Translations under genes and position numbers: made by a program | Notes under the pieces: model-generated | Databases searched by the model: none | The model's input: the letters and a program-made list of their open reading frames with translations, nothing else | Told to the model about the DNA's origin: nothing | In this document: one piece after another, positions 14,820 through 24,586 of the stretch | Layout: every line of letters starts with the position of its first letter | Numbering within the stretch: position 1 is the first letter of the stretch | Assembly: GCA_002478885.1 (NCBI GenBank) | Contig: DLKC01000066.1 | Location: forward strand, 34,840-98,839 | Direction: 5' to 3' | From: Chitinophagaceae bacterium UBA7600 | GTDB taxonomy: Bacteria; Bacteroidota; Bacteroidia; Chitinophagales; Chitinophagaceae | Length of the DNA: 64,000 nucleotides

Positions 14820-17759
14820 TTACTTTTTTCTCTCCGCTTCAATTGCTTTATACACATTCTCGAGCAATGCAATTCTTACATTCAGCTCAGAGATCTTTTT
14901 ATTATCACCACCCATCGGGTTGACGCGGTTCGACAAAAAGATGAACACAATATTTTCTTTTGGATCGACCCATACACAGGTGCCCGTAAAACCTGTGTGG
15001 CCAAAGGTTTGTGGCGATGCGCTCAATGCCGGGTAAGGATCTTTTCTTATCGCATTATCTTTCTCCGGTTTATCAAAGCCGAGGCCTCTTCTGCTCGAAT
15101 CGCTGTGATAGGCAGTGAAGAAATCGATCGTTTCTTTCTTTATAAAACGCTGGCTGTTGAGCTCGCCGCCATTGAGCAACATCTGGTATAATTTGGCAAG
15201 GTCATACGCGTCGCTGAACAAACCTGCATGACCGGCAACACCGCCAAACATGGCAGCACCGGGATCATGCACAAAACCAGCTAACTGCTGCAGACGAAAA
15301 TATTTTTCATTCTCAGTTGGTGCAATCTTATTCAGCGGCATAGAGAGCGAAGGCTTGAAGCCGGTTGATTGCATATGCATCGGCGCGTAAAAATGATCGT
15401 GCACATAATTGTCAAGCGTTTGGCCCGCGATCTGCTCAACGATCTTGCCAAGGAAAATAAAATCGTTATCACTGTAAATGTATTTTCCTGTTGTGCCAAC
15501 CGGGCTGGCTAAGATGCGTGCATTGATCGTATCGAGATAATCCTTGCGCATATACATGTTGGCGGCAACGGGAACGCTGTAAACCGCATCGGGCGCTGAT
15601 TGGTAATAGCCGGGTTTGGGTATGCCGGTGAGCGTGTCGATTGTTTCGCGGTAGAAAGGAATATACGCGACAAGACCCGCCTGGTGCAACAGCACATTTT
15701 CCAGTGTAAGATTTTCTTTGTTGCTGCCTTTTACCCATGGCAGGTAATCGCCCAAAGTCTTTTTAATATCGAGTTTGCCTTCGTCGTACAATTTCATAAC
15801 CGCAACAGTGGTAGCAGAGATCTTTGTAACCGACGCAAGGTCATAGACCGTTTCCGTTGTCACCGGTTGCTTTCGATCGTAACTGTAGTAACCGTAAGCG
15901 CGGTTGAAAACGATCTTACCGTTTCTCGCTACAAGCAATACGCAGCCGGGTGTTGCCTGTTGTGCAATGGCTGCTTCCGCAATGGAATCTGCTTTGTTCA
16001 GCACCTGACTGCTCAGGCCTTGTTCTTCGGGGGCGGCAAATGCCAGTTCCATCGGTGCATTTACAACACCGTTGCCATATTTGAAATTACCAACGGTTAC
16101 AGGCAGGGTACCTCTCGCAGCAAATTTACCGTTCAGCCAGTCAAATGCTTTTTGCTGAAAGATCGCGTCATCTTCATAACAGGCAATGATATTGGGCGCC
16201 GTACTCACGTTTTTGATTGCATAAGGATTGGCAAATACCATCGTGATGGTCGGATTGATCTGTTGTATGTTTTGTGCCAGTTGAATAGCTGCATCACTAA
16301 ACCCGAAATTATTTGCGGGTGACTTTGCCAGTTTGTGCACGCCGACGATTACTTTGCTATACTTGTTTTGCAATGCATTCAAAATCGCTTCCGCTTTTGT
16401 GGAATCATCGGCTTTGTAATCAAAGAAATAAAGATCAGCATTGAAATGATCTTTTAACAGCGTGGCAAATGTATTGGCTTCGGTAAGCCCTATACCAACA
16501 TAGGCAATGCGGTCATTTTGTTGTAACGGTAATAAGCGCGGATGTGTTAACTGCACAATGGTAAGCGCGTGTTCAGCCGCTTCCGCTCTTAACGAAGGAA
16601 CAGCCATATTCAGCTCTTTGGTAAGCCCATCGATGTTGATGGGTTGCAGTTTATTAAGGCCAAGATGATATTTCGCAAGCAGCACCCTTTTTACCCTTGC
16701 TTCAAGATCTTTTTTGTCAAGCTGTTTTTTCTTCAATGCCTTTATCGTGGCTTCAATAGTGCCGGGCACATCGCCGGGTAAACAAAGCATGTCATTGCCT
16801 GCGAGCAATGATTGCAAACCACCAACTGCATCCGGATAATATTTAGCCACGCCCTGCATCTCCAATGCATCGGTAAAAGAAATGCCTTTAAAACCAAGCT
16901 CGTTGCGGAGTAAATCGGTAATACTGTTTTTTGAAAGCGATGTGGGCAGGTGCGCGGTCGTATCAATAGCAGGAATACCAAGGTGCGCATTCATCACGCT
17001 GCCAACGCCGGCTTTGAATAATTCTTTGAACGGGTATAATTCAAGCGTATCCAGTTGTTCGATCGTTTTGTTGATCATGGGCAGGTCAAAATGCGAATCA
17101 ACACTTACATCACCATGGCCCGGGAAATGTTTGGCGCAGGCCATCACGCCCACATCCTGCAGGCCGTTCATGATCTGGATACCAAACTTCGCTACCTTAT
17201 ATTTATCCTCGCCAAAAGAGCGGTAACCAATTACCGGGTTGTTCGGATTGTTATTGATATCAACTACCGGTGCATAATCAACCTGTATGCCCGCACGCTT
17301 GCATTGTTCGCCCATGGCGCGGCCGATCTTATAAATAATGCCGGCATCATCAACGGCGCCAAGCGTAAGCTGGTCAGGGAATTTCATCACGCTGTCATAC
17401 ATGCGCATACCCACACCCATCTCACCATCGATAGAGATCATGATCGGTGTTTTCGCGATGCTTTGAAAATGGTTGATAAAATTTGCCTGGTCAACCGGGT
17501 TGCCCTGGAACAAACAAATAGAACCAATATTGTATTTGCGCACTTCTTCTTCCACTTTCTTATCGTAGAACTCCCAGCCTGTCGGGGTTTTGGCAGACAA
17601 CCGCACTACCATCAATTGAGCGATGCGTTGTTCTTTCGACAGGGATTTATATACACTGTCGACCCAGTGTTTCGCTTCAGGTGTCTCGTTCAGGAACTTC
17701 TGGCAAAAAGCAGTCTGTGCAAATGCAAGCAATAAGAGGAGTATATGCAGACGTTTCAT
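14820..17759 (-). CDS. GH3 beta-N-acetylhexosaminidase-like / serine beta-lactamase-fold fusion
   Basis: 979 aa from the Met at 17759, which starts a clear signal peptide (MKRLHILLLLLAFAQTAFC); an in-frame start 21 nt upstream is disfavoured. Residues about 30-375 are a GH3 N-terminal barrel with the NagZ-type motif KHFPGHG (210-216) and DSH (221-223), and a candidate nucleophile Asp297 in SFTDAL. About 395-565 is the C-terminal GH3 sandwich. About 575-975 is a serine hydrolase of the beta-lactamase/esterase class, with SVTK (643-646) and YSDND (762-766). The combination suggests periplasmic peptidoglycan recycling: a glycosidase on GlcNAc-MurNAc plus an amidase or esterase on the peptide or an ester. 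It is probably monocistronic. Confidence 0.88.
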   Translation of the reverse strand: MKRLHILLLLLAFAQTAFCQKFLNETPEAKHWVDSVYKSLSKEQRIAQLMVVRLSAKTPTGWEFYDKKVEEEVRKYNIGSICLFQGNPVDQANFINHFQSIAKTPIMISIDGEMGVGMRMYDSVMKFPDQLTLGAVDDAGIIYKIGRAMGEQCKRAGIQVDYAPVVDINNNPNNPVIGYRSFGEDKYKVAKFGIQIMNGLQDVGVMACAKHFPGHGDVSVDSHFDLPMINKTIEQLDTLELYPFKELFKAGVGSVMNAHLGIPAIDTTAHLPTSLSKNSITDLLRNELGFKGISFTDALEMQGVAKYYPDAVGGLQSLLAGNDMLCLPGDVPGTIEATIKALKKKQLDKKDLEARVKRVLLAKYHLGLNKLQPINIDGLTKELNMAVPSLRAEAAEHALTIVQLTHPRLLPLQQNDRIAYVGIGLTEANTFATLLKDHFNADLYFFDYKADDSTKAEAILNALQNKYSKVIVGVHKLAKSPANNFGFSDAAIQLAQNIQQINPTITMVFANPYAIKNVSTAPNIIACYEDDAIFQQKAFDWLNGKFAARGTLPVTVGNFKYGNGVVNAPMELAFAAPEEQGLSSQVLNKADSIAEAAIAQQATPGCVLLVARNGKIVFNRAYGYYSYDRKQPVTTETVYDLASVTKISATTVAVMKLYDEGKLDIKKTLGDYLPWVKGSNKENLTLENVLLHQAGLVAYIPFYRETIDTLTGIPKPGYYQSAPDAVYSVPVAANMYMRKDYLDTINARILASPVGTTGKYIYSDNDFIFLGKIVEQIAGQTLDNYVHDHFYAPMHMQSTGFKPSLSMPLNKIAPTENEKYFRLQQLAGFVHDPGAAMFGGVAGHAGLFSDAYDLAKLYQMLLNGGELNSQRFIKKETIDFFTAYHSDSSRRGLGFDKPEKDNAIRKDPYPALSASPQTFGHTGFTGTCVWVDPKENIVFIFLSNRVNPMGGDNKKISELNVRIALLENVYKAIEAERKK

Positions 17760-17803
17760 CGATTCAATTTTCAGCCACAAGATAAATGATAAAAAGAATT
17801 TGG

Positions 17804-17855
17804 TTACCGGCTTTCAGCACACAGATCAGACTTTCGTTGCGTCGCACACTTCAAC
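17804..17855 (-). repeat. Interspersed repeat family A, solo left arm
   Basis: TTACCGGCTTTCAGCAC outer arm followed by GTTGCGTCGCACACTTCAAC (17836-17855), upstream of the GH3 fusion gene. Confidence 0.75.
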
Positions 17856-17864
17856 ACACACAAC

Positions 17865-17885
17865 ATCGGTCGACCGTCGACCGAT
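17865..17885. promoter_or_regulatory. 21-bp perfect palindrome, possible operator
   Basis: ATCGGTCGAC, a single C, then GTCGACCGAT: 10-bp perfect arms around one base. No T-run follows on either strand, so an operator or a repeat-derived cruciform is likelier than a terminator. It lies about 105 nt upstream of the GH3 fusion start, between a family A arm and a family C element. Confidence 0.4.
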
Positions 17886-17930
17886 TGTACAATTCAGCAT
17901 GCAGAAAAGGCGGCTCACAGGCAGATGAAG

Positions 17931-18043
17931 AATAGATGCTTCCTGCGTCAGCAGGACAAACTCCGGAATAACGGTAAGCTGAGCATAAAATTTCGACGTC
18001 ATTAAAGAACCGTGGCTTGTCATGCCGGGGTACGAAGCATCAC
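17931..18043. repeat. Interspersed repeat family C, copy 2 (113 bp)
   Basis: Left arm AATAGATGCTTC, then GTCAGCAGGACA; right arm TGTCATGCCGGGG, then ACGAAGCATCAC. Its organisation matches the copy at 14619-14730, with a diverged centre. It ends 7 nt before the recQ stop codon. Confidence 0.65.
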
Positions 18044-18050
18044 ATTCAAC

Positions 18051-19964
18051 TCATGCTTTGATAGCCGTTATAAAATTGAGTTCATCAATACGGATCTTGT
18101 TTTCCGACTGCAAAAATTTGATGGCTTTCCAGGTGAGTTCCCTGTTAAATCCGTTAAGCTTTTCAAGCAGGAATTTTGTCTCAATGCCTTCAGGTGGCAC
18201 GTGCAGGAAGATCACGTCGGTTATCTTTTGTAAAACCGCAGCCTCATCACTGTTTCTTTTTTTACTAAGACAATTATCGCATACTCCGCAATCGTGCAGG
18301 GATTTGTCACCAAAATACGCCGCGATAAATTTACCGCGGCATGCCTGTTGCATCTGCACATACTGCGCCATGCTGTTTACCCGTTCGCTGAACTTTTTCT
18401 TGCGTTGCAGGTATTGTTCGTGGTTGAGGTTGAGAAATTGCGCCGGCGCACGGTTGAGGATAAAATAAAGTTGCGGCGTTTCTTTCTGTGGCAGGTAATC
18501 AATAATGCCAAGCGCCTTTAAACGAAAAAGGTCCTCCTTTACTTCCTCTGGTTTTTTTTGGGTAAGCCATGCAAGCTGCTTTTCATAAACCGAAACGGGA
18601 TTGTCCATGATACCCTCGTAATTACGCAGCATACATTTCATCACGGGTTCAAGTTGCGGATGGCTTTCTTCGTAATCCATCAAGGCATCTTTGGGAATAA
18701 GAAAATATGCCTGTGACGGAATGAAAATATTTTCATTGAAATGGATATGCCCTTCCTGTTCCAACACCTTCAATACGTTAATTACAAGCAGGACATCATG
18801 TTTAAAATTCTTTGCGAACTCATTCAGGTCAAAATCATAATAGTTGCCTTCGCCAATGCCAACCGGAATTTGCAAATAGTCGGCAAGTGACTGGTATACC
18901 TTTCTTATTTCAGTGATAGATGGGAAACGCAATTCAGGGAGTGCCTGTAGCGCCTGCAGGTCTTCGTGCTGGTATAACAGGACGGCATAGGCTTTAAGAT
19001 TGTCCCTGCCTGCACGGCCGGCCTCCTGGTAATAATTTTCAACACAGTCCGGAATATCGTAATGGATAACGGTGCGCACATCGGGTTTGTCAATACCCAT
19101 ACCAAAAGCATTGGTGCAGACCATCACGCGGTTCCTGTTATTGATCCACGCGTCCTGCTTGCTGTTTCTTTCTTCCTGTGGCAGCCCTGCATGATAATAA
19201 TCTGCAGCAATATTTTGCAGCCGAAGCAAATGCGCGATCTCTCTCGTCAGCTTCCTGTTCCGGCAATAGACAATGCTGCTGCCGTTCACACGCTTCAATA
19301 TCTCCGTCGCCTTGTTGATCTTGCTATCGGTAAGAAATACGCTATACGAAAGATTGCTCCGCTCAAACGATTGCCTGAAAACAGCAGCGTTGGTAAATTT
19401 CAATTGCAGCACAATATCCTGTTGTACTTCGGGCGTGGCAGAAGCAGTGAGTGCAAGCACGGGAATACCCGGCAGTTCATCCCTTAGCTTCGCGATACGC
19501 AGGTAGGAGGGACGGAAATCATAACCCCACTGCGAAATGCAATGTGCTTCATCCACCGCGATAAGGCTGATATTTAATGCAGGCAGATAATCTTTAAAGA
19601 GTGCTGTTTCCAGTCTCTCCGGTGAGAGGTATAAAAATTGATGATCACCCTGCATGGCAAGCTGTAAGGTCTTTCTCACTTCAATCGGGCTTAGACCGCT
19701 GTGAATGGCCAGTGCGGGAATGCCTCGCTTCTCAAGCTGTTCCACCTGGTCTTTCATCAGCGCGATCAGTGGCGAGATCACGAGGCATAAACCTTCTTTC
19801 ATCAATGTGGGGACCTGGTAACACAGCGATTTTCCGCCGCCGGTAGGTAATAAGGCAAGGGTATCATTGCCCGCAAGCACAGAACAAATGATCGCTTCCT
19901 GCCGGGGGCGAAAAATATCAAAATGCCAGTACTGTTTTAATATGTCAACGGGAGCATTGTTCAT
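18051..19964 (-). CDS. recQ: ATP-dependent DNA helicase RecQ
   Basis: 637 aa superfamily 2 helicase for DNA repair and recombination fork processing. Walker A is TGGGKS (41-46) and Walker B is DEAH (138-141). The aromatic-rich loop HCISQWGYDFRPSY follows, and motif VI reads YQEAGRAGRD. The RQC zinc module has cysteines in QQACRGKF and DCGVCDNCL. The C-terminus ends in a winged-helix-like segment and no HRDC domain is seen, so this is the shorter Bacteroidota RecQ type. It starts at the ATG at 19964. No operon partner is obvious: copA lies 115 nt upstream on the same strand. Confidence 0.93.
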   Translation of the reverse strand: MNNAPVDILKQYWHFDIFRPRQEAIICSVLAGNDTLALLPTGGGKSLCYQVPTLMKEGLCLVISPLIALMKDQVEQLEKRGIPALAIHSGLSPIEVRKTLQLAMQGDHQFLYLSPERLETALFKDYLPALNISLIAVDEAHCISQWGYDFRPSYLRIAKLRDELPGIPVLALTASATPEVQQDIVLQLKFTNAAVFRQSFERSNLSYSVFLTDSKINKATEILKRVNGSSIVYCRNRKLTREIAHLLRLQNIAADYYHAGLPQEERNSKQDAWINNRNRVMVCTNAFGMGIDKPDVRTVIHYDIPDCVENYYQEAGRAGRDNLKAYAVLLYQHEDLQALQALPELRFPSITEIRKVYQSLADYLQIPVGIGEGNYYDFDLNEFAKNFKHDVLLVINVLKVLEQEGHIHFNENIFIPSQAYFLIPKDALMDYEESHPQLEPVMKCMLRNYEGIMDNPVSVYEKQLAWLTQKKPEEVKEDLFRLKALGIIDYLPQKETPQLYFILNRAPAQFLNLNHEQYLQRKKKFSERVNSMAQYVQMQQACRGKFIAAYFGDKSLHDCGVCDNCLSKKRNSDEAAVLQKITDVIFLHVPPEGIETKFLLEKLNGFNRELTWKAIKFLQSENKIRIDELNFITAIKA

Positions 19965-20079
19965 GCAAAATAGCCTTGCTGATAAAGGTATTAAGCAGCC
20001 GCAACAGAAGTTGATTTATTTATAGCGCACTTGCCGTAAAAGCAACAGGGCATGCTTTGTGGTTTTGCCGCCAGGTTGT

Positions 20080-22197
20080 TTAATTCACTTTTTTATAATT
20101 CAGTCTTACGGAATTAACCGCCAGCACCACATCGCTGAAACCCATAGCCAGCGCGCCAAAGGTGGGACTTAGAAAGCCAAAAGCCGCTACCGGTATGGCA
20201 ATAATATTATAAAAGAATGCCCAGAATAAATTTTGTTTGATGGTAAGATAGGTATGCTTGCCGAGCCCGAGCGATAGCGGCAAATTCCTGATCCCATGAT
20301 CCATCAACACCACCTGTGCACTTTGCATGGCTACTTGTGTGGCATCGCTCAGCGAGATACCAACGGTTGCTTTTGCCAAAGCCGGCGCATCATTAATGCC
20401 ATCGCCAACCATGGCAGTTGGGGCAACGGAATTGTACCAGCCGATCTTCTCCAGTTTTTGTTCCGGCGTTTGTTCGGCCACAAACTCATCGATGCCCAGC
20501 AGCCGGGCAACGTGTTCGCATTTTTCTTTCCGGTCACCGCTGAGCAAAATGGTTTTAATGTGTTGGGCTTTTAGCATGTCAACCACCTGTTTGGCCTCAG
20601 GCCTCACCTCATCTTCCACATCGATCCAGCCGATGAGTGTGTCGTTCTTTGTAACGTACACTGCATGGGTATGGTCAGTTGCCATGTGGTTCACCGCTTT
20701 AAAAGAACCGGCTACGTATTTGTTGCCATCCTTATCTTCCGCTTTCATGCCCACACCTTTGATCTCTTCGATCTTTTTCCAGCGCAGGTCTGTTTTGCTT
20801 TTCCATTCTTTTGCAATGGCCCTTGCTATCGGGTGGTTGGAGTATTTCTCCAGCGAGGCCGCCAGTCGTTTAAAAAGGGTTTCGTCAATACTGGTATCGA
20901 ATGCTGCAATTGTAAACCGGCCTGTTGTTAATGTACCTGTTTTGTCAAACACCACCTGCTTTATGTCTTTAAAGATCTCCAGGCTCCTGGCATTTTTAAA
21001 CAGTACGCCATTCCTCGCTGCGCGGCCAAGGCCTACAGCAATGGCAGCCGGCGTTGCCAACCCCATTGCACAGGGACAAGCGATCACCAGCACCGCAATA
21101 CTTCTTAACAGGCTTTGTGAAAGACCTGCATCGGTAAACACATAATTACCGATCAGGGTAACCAGCGCAATGCCCAACACCACCGGCACAAACACGGCGC
21201 TGATCTTGTCTGCAAGCTGCTGAATCGGTGGCTTTTCCGCCTGCGCTTCCTTCACCAGCATTAGTATATTACTGATCACGGTATTTTCACCTACGGCAGT
21301 CACGTATGCTTTTACGGTGCCGCTTTCCACGATGCTTCCGCCAATGAGTTTATCATTCATCTTTTTTTCCACCGGCACACTTTCCCCTGTTAAGATAGAT
21401 TCGTTTACGCTCGCTTCTCCCCACAGCACTTTGCAATCCATGGGAACATGCTCGCCGTTCCTGATCAATAAAATATCGCCTACTTTCAGATTGGCACTGT
21501 CTACCGGAAAAACATGTTCATTGTGCTGGTCGTCATAGGCGATCATATTGGCGGTTACCCTGGTTGACTTTGCAAGTTTTCTCAGCGCAGACTGTGTGGT
21601 CTCGACTGATTTATCTTCCATCCAGTTGCCAAAAAAAACAAGGGTAATAATGGCCGCGCAGGTCTCGTAGAACATATAATCTCCGGCATTACCCGTTATC
21701 GTTCCATAAAGGCTGTAACCAAATGATGCAATGGCGCCAATAGCGATCAGCACATTCATATTGGGGATGCCTTTGGTTACACTCTTCCACGCACTTCTGC
21801 CAAAAAAATCCATCCCAACAAAAAACACGGGTATCGTCAATGCAAGCTGTACATACGGGTTCATCAGCACATGTATATGCACCCCGGGTATCATATGCAG
21901 CATCAGCGGAAGCGTAAACACAGCACACAATAAGAATCGCTGCAGGTGGTTTTTAAAAAGCTTTTTTGGAGGTTTAGCTGCGCCTGCCAATTCATCGCTC
22001 ACCACATGATAGCCGAGGCCTTCGATGCCTTTTGCAATGGCAGGTTTTGTATCATTGCCGTTGAGGTCAAAACTGATATCACCACCGATAAAATTAACCT
22101 TCACATTGGCCAATCCTTTTTGTTCAAGATGTTTCTGAATGGTCAATGCGCAATTCGTACAGCTCATCCCTTCTACTTTCCAGTTCACTTTTTCCAT
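20080..22197 (-). CDS. copA: Copper-translocating P1B-type ATPase
   Basis: 705 aa. One N-terminal heavy-metal-associated domain with GMSCTNC (Cys13, Cys16). Membrane segments follow. Other landmarks are the actuator motif LTGESVPV, the ion-site motif CPC in VIACPCAMGLATPAA (about 370), the phosphorylation motif DKTGTLTTG (about 415), the P1B HP motif in YSNHPIARAI, and GDGINDAP (about 598-605). CPC with a single HMA and an Asn/Ser-containing last helix points to Cu(I) export from the cytoplasm. The frame is intact and the length is normal. No copper regulator is adjacent. Confidence 0.9.
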   Translation of the reverse strand: MEKVNWKVEGMSCTNCALTIQKHLEQKGLANVKVNFIGGDISFDLNGNDTKPAIAKGIEGLGYHVVSDELAGAAKPPKKLFKNHLQRFLLCAVFTLPLMLHMIPGVHIHVLMNPYVQLALTIPVFFVGMDFFGRSAWKSVTKGIPNMNVLIAIGAIASFGYSLYGTITGNAGDYMFYETCAAIITLVFFGNWMEDKSVETTQSALRKLAKSTRVTANMIAYDDQHNEHVFPVDSANLKVGDILLIRNGEHVPMDCKVLWGEASVNESILTGESVPVEKKMNDKLIGGSIVESGTVKAYVTAVGENTVISNILMLVKEAQAEKPPIQQLADKISAVFVPVVLGIALVTLIGNYVFTDAGLSQSLLRSIAVLVIACPCAMGLATPAAIAVGLGRAARNGVLFKNARSLEIFKDIKQVVFDKTGTLTTGRFTIAAFDTSIDETLFKRLAASLEKYSNHPIARAIAKEWKSKTDLRWKKIEEIKGVGMKAEDKDGNKYVAGSFKAVNHMATDHTHAVYVTKNDTLIGWIDVEDEVRPEAKQVVDMLKAQHIKTILLSGDRKEKCEHVARLLGIDEFVAEQTPEQKLEKIGWYNSVAPTAMVGDGINDAPALAKATVGISLSDATQVAMQSAQVVLMDHGIRNLPLSLGLGKHTYLTIKQNLFWAFFYNIIAIPVAAFGFLSPTFGALAMGFSDVVLAVNSVRLNYKKVN

Positions 22198-22318
22198 TGA
22201 TTCAAAATTTATACTGCTGCAAATTTACCACAGGTAAAATTTGAATCTGGCGCGATGCGGAATATCTTTTAAACAGCGTTGCATTTTATAAAGTTTCTTG
22301 TGTTACGAACTACAGTGC

Positions 22319-22379
22319 AGGTGGCATCGCCTGTTGTGTCACTCACTTGTGCGCTTAGTCCGCAAGTCAGCAAAGACGG
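22319..22379 (+). repeat. Interspersed repeat family A, truncated left half with part of the core
   Basis: GGCATCGCCTGTTGTGTCAC, then TCACTTGTGCG and the core segment AAGTCAGCAAAGACGG seen in the full elements. It is of the TGTGTCACTC variant also found at 29705 and 61329. Confidence 0.7.
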
Positions 22380-22398
22380 CTAGACTGAAATTTGTTTT

Positions 22399-22432
22399 CC
22401 TTACCGGTTGCCGGGAGCAGCAACTGGTAAGG
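22399..22432. repeat. Family D hairpin 1
   Basis: CCTTACCGGTTGC (22399-22411) pairs with GCAACTGGTAAGG (22420-22432), with one G-T pair, around an 8-nt loop. There is no T-run. The 525-nt gap 22198-22722 contains only this, the next hairpin and family A material; no gene is seen in it. Confidence 0.55.
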
Positions 22433-22504
22433 CTGGCATCAATTTAATAATTGGCAGCGGTGCCCAATTGAAAGTATTCGAGGCACAATATGAATAAAGA
22501 ATTT

Positions 22505-22543
22505 TTACTACCGGTTGGTCTCCCTCACCAACCGGAACAGTAA
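22505..22543. repeat. Family D hairpin 2
   Basis: CCGGTTGGT (22511-22519) pairs perfectly with ACCAACCGG (22527-22535), and the flanks TTACT and AGTAA extend the pairing. No T-run on either strand. Confidence 0.55.
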
Positions 22544-22570
22544 GTATGAGTTAATAAAGAAGGGAGAACC

Positions 22571-22644
22571 TGAACCCGGCTTTTACGATCCTCGGCACCG
22601 GCGGTTGCGTGAAAGGTGCCGGCTTATCCGGCTTCACACTCTTC
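22571..22644 (-). repeat. Interspersed repeat family A, solo arm with extra palindrome (type B variant)
   Basis: Outer arm TGAACCCGGCTTTTACG, then GGTTGCGTGAAAGGTGCCGG and CTTATCCGGCTTCACAC. A diverged version of the elements at 6303 and 12532. Confidence 0.65.
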
Positions 22645-22722
22645 ATCCGCAGCATTCAATGGAGCAAGCGCCTGTTTGTTCCTTTTGTACAATGGTCAAA
22701 ATAGGCAATCTTCAGAAACGCT

Positions 22723-24567
22723 TTATTCCTTCACGAGCATTTTTGTAACTACGGTACTGCCACTTTCTATCCTTAACCAATAATTGCCCGATTTTAACTG
22801 GCTGATATTCCAGTTATATGTTCCTGCTGTTACAATAGTAGCTGCTTTCCTGTTGCCCATAAGATCGCTGATGCTAAGCATAGTTTTCTGAGTGCCAGGC
22901 AAACCTTCTATCTGTAAACTATTCTTTACAGGATTCGGATATATTTTTATCATGGAAGCATTGTCATTTTCTATCGCCAGTACATTAGAAGTGATGTTAC
23001 TCCCATCTGATGCTACGGCGGTTAACCTGTAATAGTTTGTTCCTGTTAAAGGGGCAGGGTCTTCAAAATAATTGTTTGATTGATTACGACGATGTGTGGT
23101 TAAGGTGGCAATGGGATTAAATATTGTACCATTTGCACTGCGCTCAACTGTAACAGCATTGCCTGCCAGGTGTGGAAAATCATCCCAGGTAAAACCGTGT
23201 TTGTGCAGCCATTTCTTTATTTTGGCAAACCAGGGTTTTTCAACCGGGTCTCCGTTATAACGGACAAGGGCTGGATTTTGCACTACTTCAATAAATCCAA
23301 CTACTACAATTTTTCCATCAGGTTGCAACAAAGCGTCATAGGCATAATCAGCGCTCCCGCCAAAATCGGTGACCTGTATACCATTTTCACCAAAATGCGT
23401 ATTCGGTGATCCATCCTTATTATACCGCGCCACAATAAAGTCGGCAGGTACCCCATCGCCATAAAGATTATAGTTAGTGCCTGCCACGATAATTTGCCCA
23501 TCATCCTGTAACAGCACTTTTTGGCCCACGGAAGACCTTGTCCCTGCAACCGTAATTACTTTGCCATTCTCTCCAAAGCTGCTGTCGGGTGCACCGCTGG
23601 ATTGATAACGGACCAATGCAATATCTCCTGCATAACCAGCCATATTACCGGCAGCACCCGTTGCAACAATCTTACCATCCGGCTGCAGCACGATGGAAGT
23701 GATTTTATCTCCGCCCGCCGCAACATCGCTCATTACCGTGCCGTTGTTACCAAATGAAATATCAGCGCTGCCATCCGGTAAATAGCGGGCAAGAACGAAA
23801 AGCGTCCTGTCGGCACTTGTGCCTGTTTGTCCACCGGCTACTATTTTACCATCCGGCTGTACGGCAATACTGTGTGCCTGGTCAAAACCTTTGTAACTTG
23901 TGCGGATCCAGCCATCCCCGCTAAAACCGGCATCAAGGCTGCCGTCGGGCATATATCTTGCCACCAGCCAGCTTTGATCACTGCCGCCGCACATTACGAT
24001 CCTGCCATCCGGCTGCAGGGTAACAGCATAGGCTCTTTCATCATCATCTCCAAAATCGTAGTCTGCTATGCCATTCACGCCAAAGCTGCTGTCAAAAGTT
24101 CCATTGCTGTTATAACGTATCAGCACCGCATCAACATCTTCCAGGTAGTACGGATTATATATTTTTCTATAGCCTTCCCCCGCCGCAATTATTTTTCCGT
24201 CATCCTGGACTAGCACATCCCTTACCTGCAAAAGAAACACTCCCTCGGCCGTAAGCGTAACTACCTGGCCGTTATCGCCAAACGATGAATCAAGGCTGCC
24301 ATCAGCATTATAACGCATTATAAGGAAGTCATATTCATTTACACCACCATATCCCGTAAGCAGAATTTTGCCATCTTTTTGCAGTGCTGAGGCATAGATA
24401 TATCCAATAGTTTCATTGATTACTTTGCCACTGTCCCCAAAACTATTGTCTAAGATGCCGGGTTGGCCTTGCACATGAAGTAGGGCAAGGTTTAAGATGC
24501 CTGCAAATAATGATCTTTTTAAAAAATTATTATTTGTAACATTCATCATTGATAAAATCTTTCTCAT
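22723..24567 (-). CDS. Delta-60 repeat protein with T9SS C-terminal sorting domain
   Basis: 614 aa with a signal peptide ending near HVQGQ (residues up to about 35). About eight delta-60 repeats follow, each built on QPDGKI(V) plus an ARY or VRY strand and a D(S)SFG(N)NG turn. They probably fold into a beta-propeller-like surface protein. A linker (about 440-520) precedes a type IX secretion sorting domain: IKIYPNPVKNSLQIEG, LSISDLMG and the terminal MLVKE. The cargo is expected to be attached to or released from the cell surface. A near-identical architecture is encoded in the opposite orientation at 30646-32486. A later in-frame start 7 codons in is possible. Confidence 0.85.
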   Translation of the reverse strand: MRKILSMMNVTNNNFLKRSLFAGILNLALLHVQGQPGILDNSFGDSGKVINETIGYIYASALQKDGKILLTGYGGVNEYDFLIMRYNADGSLDSSFGDNGQVVTLTAEGVFLLQVRDVLVQDDGKIIAAGEGYRKIYNPYYLEDVDAVLIRYNSNGTFDSSFGVNGIADYDFGDDDERAYAVTLQPDGRIVMCGGSDQSWLVARYMPDGSLDAGFSGDGWIRTSYKGFDQAHSIAVQPDGKIVAGGQTGTSADRTLFVLARYLPDGSADISFGNNGTVMSDVAAGGDKITSIVLQPDGKIVATGAAGNMAGYAGDIALVRYQSSGAPDSSFGENGKVITVAGTRSSVGQKVLLQDDGQIIVAGTNYNLYGDGVPADFIVARYNKDGSPNTHFGENGIQVTDFGGSADYAYDALLQPDGKIVVVGFIEVVQNPALVRYNGDPVEKPWFAKIKKWLHKHGFTWDDFPHLAGNAVTVERSANGTIFNPIATLTTHRRNQSNNYFEDPAPLTGTNYYRLTAVASDGSNITSNVLAIENDNASMIKIYPNPVKNSLQIEGLPGTQKTMLSISDLMGNRKAATIVTAGTYNWNISQLKSGNYWLRIESGSTVVTKMLVKE

Positions 24568-24586
24568 AATTTATTTTTATAAATAG

